A stretch of DNA of 64,000 nucleotides from an uncultured Mucispirillum sp. (GTDB lineage: Bacteria > Chrysiogenota > Deferribacteres > Deferribacterales > Mucispirillaceae), in NCBI GenBank assembly GCA_944324495.1, contig CALUWN010000010.1:25298-89297 (forward strand), given 5' to 3'. This document shows positions 7,987 to 16,111 of this stretch, piece after piece. Under the pieces are notes generated by a model. The model was not told where the DNA came from. It did not search any database and saw nothing but the letters and a program-made list of their open reading frames with translations. A program made the translations under genes and the position numbers. The number at the start of each line of letters is the position of its first letter. Positions within the stretch are counted from its first letter, which is position 1.

Positions 7987-9696
7987 TTATCTGATTCTTA
8001 CGCTTACGCCTTCTTTACCTTCTGGGTCAATAGTGTGAACAGCGCATGCAATACATGGGTCAAAAGAGTGGATAGAACGGATAATTTCAAGTGGTTCTTC
8101 CATTTTTGCCACAGGAAGATTCATTAATGATTCTTCATAAGGTCCTTGTCTTCCTTTGTCATCCCTTGGGCCTGCTGTCCAAGTTGAAGGAACTACTGCA
8201 CTATAGTTTTCTATTACACCGTTTTTAATTTTTACCCAGTGAGAAAGCATACCACGTGGTGCTTCGTTGAAGCCTGCACCTTGGAATTCACCTTGTGGTA
8301 CTTCTTTTAAGTAGTTTACATATGATTGGTCTGTTTTGCAGTTATCAAGTAATGTATTTAAGCAGTTATATGCATGGTCAACCATTAATAATGCTCTTAT
8401 TGCTCTTGCAGCATTTCTACCCATTACAGAGTTTAATTGTGGCAACTGAATACCAGCTTTAGATGCTACAAAGTCAACATATTTTTTAACAAGTGGGTCG
8501 CCTGCCATATAGCCTGCTAATACTTGTGCAATAGGACCAGTTTGTGTTACTTGGTCTTCAAACCTTGGAGCTTTTGCCCAAGAATATTTACCGTTTTCTT
8601 CCCAGTTAGTGTAAGATGGAACTTGGTCACCATCGTATGGGTGAAGAGTATCTTGTGCATTTTTATACCATGCATGAGTAGTATTTTCTGTAATACCTTT
8701 TCTTAACGTTTCATCTTTCCAAGTTTTGATTTCTCTAAATTGTGTACCATTCATAATAATACCACCTTTTAAACCAAATTCAGTTAATGCTGAATTCATT
8801 GGAACATCTGGTACAGCAATATAGTTATCAGAACATTTACCTAAGTTAAACCATTCTTTATAAGCACTAGCAATTGCTATAACATCAGGAATGTAAGCAT
8901 TTCTTACAAATGCTGCAACTTCATCAAGAAGTTTTTTAATCCACTGAACTCTTTCCATGTTAAGAGCAGCCATACTGTCAAAGTTAATAGCAGTAGATAC
9001 GCCACCAACTGTTAAGTTTTGAATGTGTGGGTTTTTACTACCGATAATAGCAACTGCTTCTGCTATTTTTCTTTGATATTCTAATGCTTCTAAGTAGTGA
9101 GCAAAACCTAATAAGTTTATCTCAGGTGTTAATCTCATTGCTGGGTGACCCCAGTAGCCAGAGCCATAAATACCTAAACTTTTAGTAGTTGCAAAAGAAA
9201 CAAGTCTATCTTTAGCATTTTTCATAGCATTAAATGAGTTTGTTGCCCATGCTTTGCCATCTGGAGAAAAGTTTGCTAAAGATTCTGCAACTTTTGCTGT
9301 TGCCTGTGGGTCTGCTTTAGTTGCACTAATAATATCCACCCAGTCTAATGCTGTTAAGTGGTAAAAGTGTACTATATGGTCTTGCAAAGACTGCATAGTA
9401 CTTACTAAGTTTCTTAACATATGAGCATTTAATGGTACTTCCACATTCAATGCATCTTCAACAGTTCTAATAGAGCATAACGCGTGAGTAGTAGTACATA
9501 CACCGCAAAAACGTTGTGTCATAGCCCATGCACTGCGTGGGTCTTTTCCTCTCATAATTGTTTCAATACCTCTAAATGCTTGAGCTGAAGACCAAGAGTT
9601 TGCAACTTTTCCTCCATTAACTTCTACATCTATACGGAGGTGCCCTTCAATCCTTGTAATAGGGTCAACTGTAATTCTATTTCCATTTACTGGCAT
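7987..9696 (-). CDS. hybC: [NiFe] hydrogenase large subunit
   Basis: Catalytic subunit of a periplasmic membrane-bound uptake hydrogenase; splits H2 at a NiFe(CN)2CO centre. 569 residues. The N-terminal signature is PITRIEGHLRIDVEVNGG, with the L1 motif RFCGVC (first Ni/Fe cysteine pair) at about 61-66 and the L2 motif DPCIACAVH at the end. After that His comes a 15-residue tail, as expected for the peptide removed by the HybD/HyaD-type protease after nickel insertion. Both nickel motifs use Cys, so no selenocysteine. There is no signal peptide: it travels with the Tat signal of the small subunit. Last gene of the four-gene operon. Maturation genes (hyp, protease) are not in the window. Confidence 0.95.
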   Translation of the reverse strand: MPVNGNRITVDPITRIEGHLRIDVEVNGGKVANSWSSAQAFRGIETIMRGKDPRSAWAMTQRFCGVCTTTHALCSIRTVEDALNVEVPLNAHMLRNLVSTMQSLQDHIVHFYHLTALDWVDIISATKADPQATAKVAESLANFSPDGKAWATNSFNAMKNAKDRLVSFATTKSLGIYGSGYWGHPAMRLTPEINLLGFAHYLEALEYQRKIAEAVAIIGSKNPHIQNLTVGGVSTAINFDSMAALNMERVQWIKKLLDEVAAFVRNAYIPDVIAIASAYKEWFNLGKCSDNYIAVPDVPMNSALTEFGLKGGIIMNGTQFREIKTWKDETLRKGITENTTHAWYKNAQDTLHPYDGDQVPSYTNWEENGKYSWAKAPRFEDQVTQTGPIAQVLAGYMAGDPLVKKYVDFVASKAGIQLPQLNSVMGRNAARAIRALLMVDHAYNCLNTLLDNCKTDQSYVNYLKEVPQGEFQGAGFNEAPRGMLSHWVKIKNGVIENYSAVVPSTWTAGPRDDKGRQGPYEESLMNLPVAKMEEPLEIIRSIHSFDPCIACAVHTIDPEGKEGVSVRIR

Positions 9697-9786
9697 ATAA
9701 TTCTCCTTTTTTATAATTCTTTATGGGGCTTTTGCCCGCAAGGCATAGTGAAAACTATACCCTCTATCTGCTTTTAAACTAGCAGA

Positions 9787-10983
9787 TTAGTGTTTGTGCC
9801 CATGTTTTTCCAAGTTCGGTAAAACTGGAGTTAATTTTACAAGCACCATATATCCTAAAATTTCAATTGCTACAAACCCAACAGTAATTAAAAATTCTGC
9901 TAAACTTGGGAAATACATATGGTATTCATCACCTGGGTTAAAACCTACGTTGTACACACCAATCCTGTACATTCCACCGCCAATTAATAAAAGCATACCT
10001 GTTAAGAAGATACCACTTTCACTTTTAGCATATCTGCAGAAAAGTATCATAAGTGATGGTATAAGCACTAAAAGTATTTCAAGCCAGAACCAAATTGACC
10101 TGCCAGTAAAAGCAAATGCGTTTGACCAGCCACCATTTAATGTTACAGCTATAACCCTGACAATTAACCAAAAGAATACTATAAATGGTATAACTTTTGA
10201 TAAGTCAACTATTTCCTCTTCAAATGGTCTTTTTAAAAGCCTTGTAGAAAGTACTGTTTCAAAAGCAGCAATTGCAAAACCCATAATATAAGCATTGCTT
10301 AAAAATAACAGTGGTAATAAACCTGTCTGCCACATTGGGTCTAATTTATAACCCATAAGTACATAAAGAGTACCAAGTGAAGACTGGTGCATTGTTGGAA
10401 GTGTTGCACCAATTGCAACAATTACAAATAATGCTTTAGAAAATCTTTTTTCCCATTTTTTACCAAATTCTACAAGTTTTGGTGATTTATTTGCATCTTC
10501 ATCTGCAAATTTTTCAAATACAGCAGGAAGATACTCAAGTATTAATACCACACAGTATGCCATAATACAAAGTGCAACTTCAAAAAGTGCAGAGTTTGGG
10601 TTCATTCTGCTTGGTACAAAGAAACTATATGAGTTCCAATATCTACCAATATCCACCATAACAGATAAACCTGCTAAGCTGTAACCAAACATACTTGCAA
10701 GTACAGCAGAGCGTACCATAGTGTGATATTTAAAATTATTCAATACATATACTGTAACTGCTAATACATAGCCACCGCAGGCAATAGCAGAACCAGTTGC
10801 CACGTCATATGAGAGCCATATACCCCAAGGATATCCGTTGGAAAGGTTTGAAACAGCCCCAACACCAACTGCATATCTATAAGCTACAAGCCCCATACCA
10901 ATAAGCACTACAAGTAATACCCCATAAAAAGCAGGAGTTAATATAGGTGCTCTATGAATTGCATATTCTCTTTGACTACTCAT
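9787..10983 (-). CDS. hybB: Hydrogenase membrane subunit, HybB/NrfD family
   Basis: 398-residue integral membrane protein with about nine to ten hydrophobic helices, of the NrfD/PsrC quinone-interacting family. In hydrogenase-2-type complexes it passes electrons from the HybA ferredoxin to menaquinone (MqnC, encoded at 31.7 kb, fits a menaquinone-using chain) and can couple this to proton movement. The N-terminus is cytoplasmic and hydrophilic (about 1-15), followed by the first helix PAFYGVLLVVLIGMGLVAYR. It starts 3 bases after the HybA stop codon, and a 90-base gap precedes the large-subunit gene. No haem-binding pattern is evident, which fits HybB rather than a cytochrome b subunit. Confidence 0.9.
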   Translation of the reverse strand: MSSQREYAIHRAPILTPAFYGVLLVVLIGMGLVAYRYAVGVGAVSNLSNGYPWGIWLSYDVATGSAIACGGYVLAVTVYVLNNFKYHTMVRSAVLASMFGYSLAGLSVMVDIGRYWNSYSFFVPSRMNPNSALFEVALCIMAYCVVLILEYLPAVFEKFADEDANKSPKLVEFGKKWEKRFSKALFVIVAIGATLPTMHQSSLGTLYVLMGYKLDPMWQTGLLPLLFLSNAYIMGFAIAAFETVLSTRLLKRPFEEEIVDLSKVIPFIVFFWLIVRVIAVTLNGGWSNAFAFTGRSIWFWLEILLVLIPSLMILFCRYAKSESGIFLTGMLLLIGGGMYRIGVYNVGFNPGDEYHMYFPSLAEFLITVGFVAIEILGYMVLVKLTPVLPNLEKHGHKH

Positions 10984-10986
10984 ATT

Positions 10987-12087
10987 TTATGCCTCCCCAT
11001 TTTTATGGTCTTGATTTTCTTTTTTATGCTCTTCTTCATGGTGTTTTTTATTGTTACGGTTAACAACAAAAGCTAATGTACCAAAAAGAGCAATAGGTGC
11101 TATACCATATTTATATATAGTATGCTGAATATTTTCAGATTTATAAGCAGTAGCTCTATCACCTATTTTATCAACTGGAAAATCAAGTCTTCTAAAATCT
11201 ACAGCAGAAATAACAAGCTCACCTGTACCACCATAAACTTTTTCACCAAGTACAGATTCGCCTCTAGCTGTATCTTCATAGTATTTGTTTTCACCTTTTT
11301 CTTTTGACTGTTTTATACGGTCGTGAGCAAGTTTTAATAAATCTTCCCTTCTGCCATATAACACTGCACCAGTTGGGCATACTTTTGTACAAGCTGTACC
11401 TTTATTTGGGTTATCTTTATATGTTGCATTACCATTAGCATCAATATCAAAATCATTTGATTTTGGGTTAATAGTAGAACGGCACATATCACATTTAGTG
11501 ATTTTTGCGTTTGCCCTGTGCCAGTCAAAAGCAGGAATATTAAATGGGCAAGCCATTTGACAATAACGGCAGCCTATACACCTGTTTGGGTCATATGTAA
11601 CAACACCGTCATCTTTATCTTTTTCTAATGCATGTACTGGGCAGGCAGAAACGCAACCCGGTTTTTTACAATGCATACAGTTTTGTTTGATAAAGTGAGA
11701 TTTGCCTTCATCATCAACATGTTTTTTAATGATAGTTCTCAGCCTGTAGTCAAGACCATTAACCACAATCCAAGGTTTATCTGGGCTAACTTTATCTTCA
11801 TCTGCAATAACTGGAATAATATCATTTCTTTCAATAAAATTTAGCTCTTCAAGTGGAGTAGCTAAATTTTGCTCTCTTTCCATAAAGTTTGTTTTATAGC
11901 AAGCAACTACGCAAGCTTGACAGCCAACACATACAGTAGAATCATAAAATTTTACCATTGTGTCTTTAGCAAATGGAGCATTCTCATCCTCTGATGCTAA
12001 AGCAATAGATGGAGTAATTGTGATTGCACCGGCTGCTGCTACTGTCCCTGCTGCTGCCTTTAAAAAATCACGTCTATTTGTTTTCAT
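10987..12087 (-). CDS. hybA: Hydrogenase iron-sulfur electron-transfer subunit, HybA-like
   Basis: Periplasmic ferredoxin-like subunit linking the hydrogenase small subunit to HybB. 366 residues from the ATG at 12087. The longer frame from 12159 adds 24 residues before the Tat motif and is rejected. Features: twin-arginine signal NRRDFLK at 4-10, then four cysteine clusters (CVGCQACVVAC, CMHCKKPGCVSACP, CIGCRYCQMACP, and CDMC with a later CTKVCP) for about four [4Fe-4S] clusters. A C-terminal membrane anchor (IAPIALFGTLAFVV) and charged tail follow. Its start overlaps the end of the small-subunit gene by 14 bases, so translation is probably coupled. Confidence 0.92.
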   Translation of the reverse strand: MKTNRRDFLKAAAGTVAAAGAITITPSIALASEDENAPFAKDTMVKFYDSTVCVGCQACVVACYKTNFMEREQNLATPLEELNFIERNDIIPVIADEDKVSPDKPWIVVNGLDYRLRTIIKKHVDDEGKSHFIKQNCMHCKKPGCVSACPVHALEKDKDDGVVTYDPNRCIGCRYCQMACPFNIPAFDWHRANAKITKCDMCRSTINPKSNDFDIDANGNATYKDNPNKGTACTKVCPTGAVLYGRREDLLKLAHDRIKQSKEKGENKYYEDTARGESVLGEKVYGGTGELVISAVDFRRLDFPVDKIGDRATAYKSENIQHTIYKYGIAPIALFGTLAFVVNRNNKKHHEEEHKKENQDHKNGEA

Positions 12088-13246
12088 CCTTTGGCTCCTT
12101 AGGAAGTTTTCCTGCATACATTGCACCTGCACCAATTGCAGCACCGATAAGACCACCAACTACTGCAGCCTGAACTGCTGATGATTCTTTACCTTTACCT
12201 TCAGTTTCAGGTACGCTTGCATATGGTGTAACCGCTGGTTGAGCCACTTTTGCCAGTGAGAATAAACTATCTTTAAATAATACATTACCTTCAGTACAAC
12301 CGATACATGGGCAGCCATTACCTATTGGCCAAGCAGCACCGTCGTTAAAATGTATAATAGAGCAGTTTGCATAAGTCTCAGGACCTTTGCAACCCATATG
12401 GTATAAACACCAGCCATTTTTATGGCCTTCATCACCAAATTCTCTAACAAATCTACCAGCATCAAAATGTGGTCTGCGTTCGCAGTGTTCATGTATTAAT
12501 CTGCCATAAGCAAATGTAGGGCGGTGAGCCATTTCATCTTTAATGTCTAAATTTTTCTTAGGCGGTATTTTTGGTCCTTTTTCAGGAAGTTTATTAAATG
12601 TAGCAAAATATAATATAACGCTTAATACGTTGTATGGGTTAGGTGGGCAGCCAGGGATAGAAATGTATTTTGCATCTAAAGCATCTTTATCCCATTTCAT
12701 ATCATCAACTAAAATATCTATTAAACCTTTAGCTTTAGTTGGGTTTGGTTCAATAGCAACAATACCACCAGTAGTAGCACAAGCACCAAGAGAAACAACA
12801 ACCATTGCTTTTTCTGCTGCATCTTTGAAAGATTGAAGTGCAGTTTTACCACCGATTTGGCAGCACACATCCATATCAGCAGTTGGGATAGAGCCCTCAA
12901 CAACTAAGATGTATTTACCAGCATGTTTTTCAATTGCATTATGAAGTGATTCTTCTGCTTGGTCACCAGAACCAGCCATTAAAGTTTCTTGATATTCAAG
13001 GTTAATAATATCAAGCACAACTTCAGCTATACTTGGGTGGTTAGCCCTTAAAAGAGCCTCAGAACAGCCTGTACACTCTTGAAAGTGGAGCCAGATAACT
13101 GGTGGACGATTGTCCTGATTTTCTGCTTGAGCAACAACTTTTTCAGCCATTGCAATAGGCAATCCCATGACAGCAGTTGCAGTAGAAACTGTCTTCATGA
13201 AATCACGCCTGCTTATCCCTGCGGATAATAAACTACGTTCGATCAT
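12074..13246 (-). CDS. hybO: [NiFe] hydrogenase small subunit with Tat signal and C-terminal anchor
   Basis: Electron-transferring subunit of the uptake hydrogenase. 390 residues. Tat motif SRRDFMK at about 12-18 and a hydrophobic h-region carry the folded heterodimer to the periplasm. Proximal-cluster cysteines: CTGC (about 58-61), a Cys in GACATTGG and GCPPNP. Medial and distal cluster ligands include HEHCERR, CLYHMGCKGPETYANC and GNGCPCIGCTEG. A Gly/Ala-rich membrane helix (about 355-377) ends the protein, anchoring it like HybO. First gene of the operon; the Shine-Dalgarno GGGGG is seven bases before the ATG. Confidence 0.95.
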   Translation of the reverse strand: MIERSLLSAGISRRDFMKTVSTATAVMGLPIAMAEKVVAQAENQDNRPPVIWLHFQECTGCSEALLRANHPSIAEVVLDIINLEYQETLMAGSGDQAEESLHNAIEKHAGKYILVVEGSIPTADMDVCCQIGGKTALQSFKDAAEKAMVVVSLGACATTGGIVAIEPNPTKAKGLIDILVDDMKWDKDALDAKYISIPGCPPNPYNVLSVILYFATFNKLPEKGPKIPPKKNLDIKDEMAHRPTFAYGRLIHEHCERRPHFDAGRFVREFGDEGHKNGWCLYHMGCKGPETYANCSIIHFNDGAAWPIGNGCPCIGCTEGNVLFKDSLFSLAKVAQPAVTPYASVPETEGKGKESSAVQAAVVGGLIGAAIGAGAMYAGKLPKEPKDENK

Positions 13247-13743
13247 ACAAACCCCCTGGTGCTACACATCATCTGTGGTGCGTTTGCACATATTTATTTA
13301 TATTTATATATTCATATCATGGCGTACCATGTTAAATACTCTTTGCCAGTATAAGGTAAGTATATTTGATACTATTTAAGAACTATACTTTAATATCAGT
13401 TTTGGCACAATTCACACTGACATATTATATATATAACACACTTTTAAAAATAAAACAATAGATTTAATTATAATGCCTTAAAAAAAATTATTATTATCAT
13501 TATAAAGCTTATTCTTATAAACAATTGATAAATAAGGCTTTATAATCATATTAATTTAATATAATTTAATTTCATAGTTATATTTTACAAACAAATTAGA
13601 TTATTTATTATAAAAATTTTATATTTTTTCTTATAAAAGTTATGTTTTTTTAAATAAATTACTATAAAAAGATAGAATTTATCTTTTTAAGATTTAATTA
13701 TCCTAATATTTACTAGACTATTTCATATATATACAAAAAAATA
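13247..13743. other. Gene-free AT-rich region upstream of the hydrogenase operon
   Basis: About 500 bases between the hydrogenase start and the pyk terminator, whose genes both run leftward, so it should hold the hydrogenase promoter. Visible: a small palindrome CATGG-CGTA-CCATG at 13318-13331 that could be an operator. No sigma70 pair of good quality was found on the minus strand, and no gene or RNA. Confidence 0.4.
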
Positions 13744-13768
13744 TACTGCCTTAAAAAATAAGGCAGTA
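13744..13768 (-). terminator. Intrinsic terminator after pyk
   Basis: 10-base perfect stem (13744-13753 with 13759-13768), 5-base loop, with a T7 run shortly after on the minus strand; 8 bases past the stop codon. Confidence 0.85.
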
Positions 13769-13776
13769 CTTAAATT

Positions 13777-15195
13777 TTATAGTTGTACTAACCTTAAAAG
13801 GCTTGTTGTACCTGTTTTTCCAAAAGGCATACCAGCTGTTACAATGATTGTATCACCAACTTCTGCTAACCCTGCTTCAATAGCTTTAATTTTAGCTGTT
13901 TCTACTACTGAATCCATATCTGTCATTACTTCACTGTAAACTGCTTGTGCACCCCAGATTAAGCTCATCATAGAGCATACTCTCTCTTCAAATGTTAATA
14001 CAAGCAACTCACATTCTGGTCTAAAACGTGATATGCAGTAAGGAGCAAGCCCTGTTTCAGAATAGCTTACAATTGCTTTTGCACCCACATCTTTTGCAAG
14101 CCAGCAGGCAGCTCTGCCTATTGCTAATGTAAATGAATGGCTGTTTCTAAAAAGCGAGCTGTCAAAATCAGGAGTGTGTTTGTTATGTTTTTCAGCAGCA
14201 CGAGCAATACGGGCAAGAGTTTCTACTGCCACTTCAGGATAATCTCCGTTTGCTGTTTCATCAGAAAGCATTAAAGCATCTGTACCATCTATTACAGCAT
14301 TGGCTACATCTGTTGTTTCCCCACGTGTTGGACGCTGTGCTTTTACCATACTTGCAAGCATTTGAGTTGCAGTAATTGTTATTCTGCCTGCTTTTTTAGC
14401 CTGAGCTATAATATATTTTTGCACATGTGGTATTTCTTCAAGCGGCATTTCCACACCTAAATCACCGCGGGCAACCATTACACCATTAACCACATCTAGT
14501 ATTTCTTCTAAATTTGTAACAGCCTGAGGTTTTTCTATTTTTGCAATTAATAATGGCTTGTGGTCGCTTTTATCTATTATACTTTTTATTTCTTCCAAAT
14601 CTTTTGCAGAGCGTACAAATGAAAGTGCTACAAAATCAAGCTTTTCTTCTAAAGCCATTTGTAAATCAAGCCTGTCTTTTTCGCTGAATGCTGGCACATG
14701 TAAATCAGACTGTGGCATATTTACACCTTTTTTAGTATATGCTACTCCACCTGTTATTACTTCACAGATTACTTTTACACCGTCAATTCCTTTTACACGC
14801 AGTTCCATCATACCGTCTGCTAAAAGTATTCTTTCCTCAACCTGCACTTCTTCATGGAGTTTTGGATAATCTACAGGCAGCGCATTTTCACATTTTTCAT
14901 TTGAAGAAGCAAGTGCAACATAATCGCCAACTATTAACCTTACTCCCTCTTCTGGAAGCTTTCCAAGGCGTATTTTTGGACCACATAAATCTTGTAAAAA
15001 TCCGATTTTTACTCCCATTTCCTGAGCTATCTTTCTAACCATATTTATTGTCTGCCTGTGGCTTTCATGAGTTCCGTGAGAAAAATTAAGACGTGCTACA
15101 TTCATACCGTTTTCTATCATTTTTCTAATTGTACTTTCAGAATTAGAAGCAGGACCTATGGTACAGATTAACTTTGTTTTTGTTATTGCTTTCAT
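13777..15195 (-). CDS. pyk: Pyruvate kinase
   Basis: Last step of glycolysis: phosphoenolpyruvate plus ADP to pyruvate plus ATP. 472 residues from the ATG at 15195, which has GGAG 10 bases upstream and begins MKAITKTKLICTIGPAS; the extra ten residues of the longer frame are rejected. Motifs: NFSHGTHE, the catalytic block LLIAKIEKPQAV, MVARGDLGVEMP (metal and substrate site), TATQMLASM and PTRGETTDVANAVIDGTDALMLS. The C-terminal allosteric domain is present but there is no extra PEP-utiliser domain. It starts 16 bases after the MORN-repeat gene and probably shares its transcript. Confidence 0.96.
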   Translation of the reverse strand: MKAITKTKLICTIGPASNSESTIRKMIENGMNVARLNFSHGTHESHRQTINMVRKIAQEMGVKIGFLQDLCGPKIRLGKLPEEGVRLIVGDYVALASSNEKCENALPVDYPKLHEEVQVEERILLADGMMELRVKGIDGVKVICEVITGGVAYTKKGVNMPQSDLHVPAFSEKDRLDLQMALEEKLDFVALSFVRSAKDLEEIKSIIDKSDHKPLLIAKIEKPQAVTNLEEILDVVNGVMVARGDLGVEMPLEEIPHVQKYIIAQAKKAGRITITATQMLASMVKAQRPTRGETTDVANAVIDGTDALMLSDETANGDYPEVAVETLARIARAAEKHNKHTPDFDSSLFRNSHSFTLAIGRAACWLAKDVGAKAIVSYSETGLAPYCISRFRPECELLVLTFEERVCSMMSLIWGAQAVYSEVMTDMDSVVETAKIKAIEAGLAEVGDTIIVTAGMPFGKTGTTSLLRLVQL

Positions 15196-15211
15196 TAAAA
15201 CTTCTCCATAA

Positions 15212-16111
15212 CTATTTATTATCACAATTTATTTGATATATACTGTAAAAATATCTTTGTAATTCTTCGGCTGTCATTACATGGCCATTCATACATTTAC
15301 CTTTTATTATGTTATCATTATCAAAATCTATAACAGCGTATAGGGAGCCGTCTTTATTATATCTGTTTACTTTTCCATGGCGTAAATCATCTTTATAATC
15401 TACGCTCATCATAAGATTTCCGTTATCATAATAAACCTTCATAACTCCATTTATTTTGCCTTTACTGTATGGTATAAAAAGTTCCACTTTACCATTTGGG
15501 TGGTATTCTATTTCATTGCCATCCCTTCTGCCCATATTATAATTTGTTGTAAGCGAAACTTTACCAGTATTAAAATATTTAGTTACTTTTCCATGTTTAT
15601 AATCATCTTTATAATGAAACACCGCTTTTAATGAGCCATCTATATAGTAATCTTTACGCACACCTTCTGCTTTATCATTTTTATATGTTATGGCACTATT
15701 TAGCTGGCCTGTTTCATAATATTCTTTTTCTATACCCTCTATTTTATCATTTACGTAAGGTGTTTCAAAAAATAATGCACCACTTGGATAATATCTTTTA
15801 GCCATGCCCTGTTTTTTACTGTTTTTATATGGGGTCACACTTTCCACCACGTCTTCATAATAATAAAGATAAGCATTACCCTCTATTCTGCCGTTTTTAA
15901 TGGGATAATATATAATTCTACCATCAATATTTTTAAAACAGGCTGTACCTTTTGTAGTGTTAGATATAAATACACCACCTTTTTGGAGTTTTGATATATC
16001 TTTTTTAGTTATTTCAAAATTGCACCTTTTATTTTGTGCATACGATATTCCATAAGGCAGCAAAAGAAAACCTAATAATAAAATGATTAATTTATGTGAT
16101 TTATTTATCAT
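15212..16111 (-). CDS. Exported MORN-repeat (YwqK-like) protein
   Basis: 299 residues with an N-terminal signal peptide (about 1-25, ending YAQ), then about eight degenerate repeats of 20-23 residues with the pattern G-x-x-x-x-Y-Y-x-x-G-x-L-x-x-x-x-x-Y-K-x-D-x-x-x-G, typical of the MORN_2/YwqK family. Such proteins are often annotated as antitoxin components, but the signal peptide argues for a periplasmic or surface location and no toxin is nearby. The ATG overlaps the last 11 bases of flhA and has no clear Shine-Dalgarno, so expression probably depends on translation of flhA. Role unknown. Confidence 0.7.
   Translation of the reverse strand: MINKSHKLIILLLGFLLLPYGISYAQNKRCNFEITKKDISKLQKGGVFISNTTKGTACFKNIDGRIIYYPIKNGRIEGNAYLYYYEDVVESVTPYKNSKKQGMAKRYYPSGALFFETPYVNDKIEGIEKEYYETGQLNSAITYKNDKAEGVRKDYYIDGSLKAVFHYKDDYKHGKVTKYFNTGKVSLTTNYNMGRRDGNEIEYHPNGKVELFIPYSKGKINGVMKVYYDNGNLMMSVDYKDDLRHGKVNRYNKDGSLYAVIDFDNDNIIKGKCMNGHVMTAEELQRYFYSIYQINCDNK

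Noticed and set aside
8000..8080. Selenocysteine in the hydrogenase large subunit
   Set aside because: The L2 motif is DPCIACAVH with ordinary Cys codons and no in-frame TGA.
13400..13425. Sigma54-like TGGCAC upstream of the hydrogenase operon
   Set aside because: Wrong strand for the operon and no TTGCA-like -12 element at the required spacing.
15212..16111. Antitoxin of a toxin-antitoxin pair, as YwqK-like proteins are often named
   Set aside because: It has a signal peptide and no adjacent toxin; the name reflects repeat similarity only.
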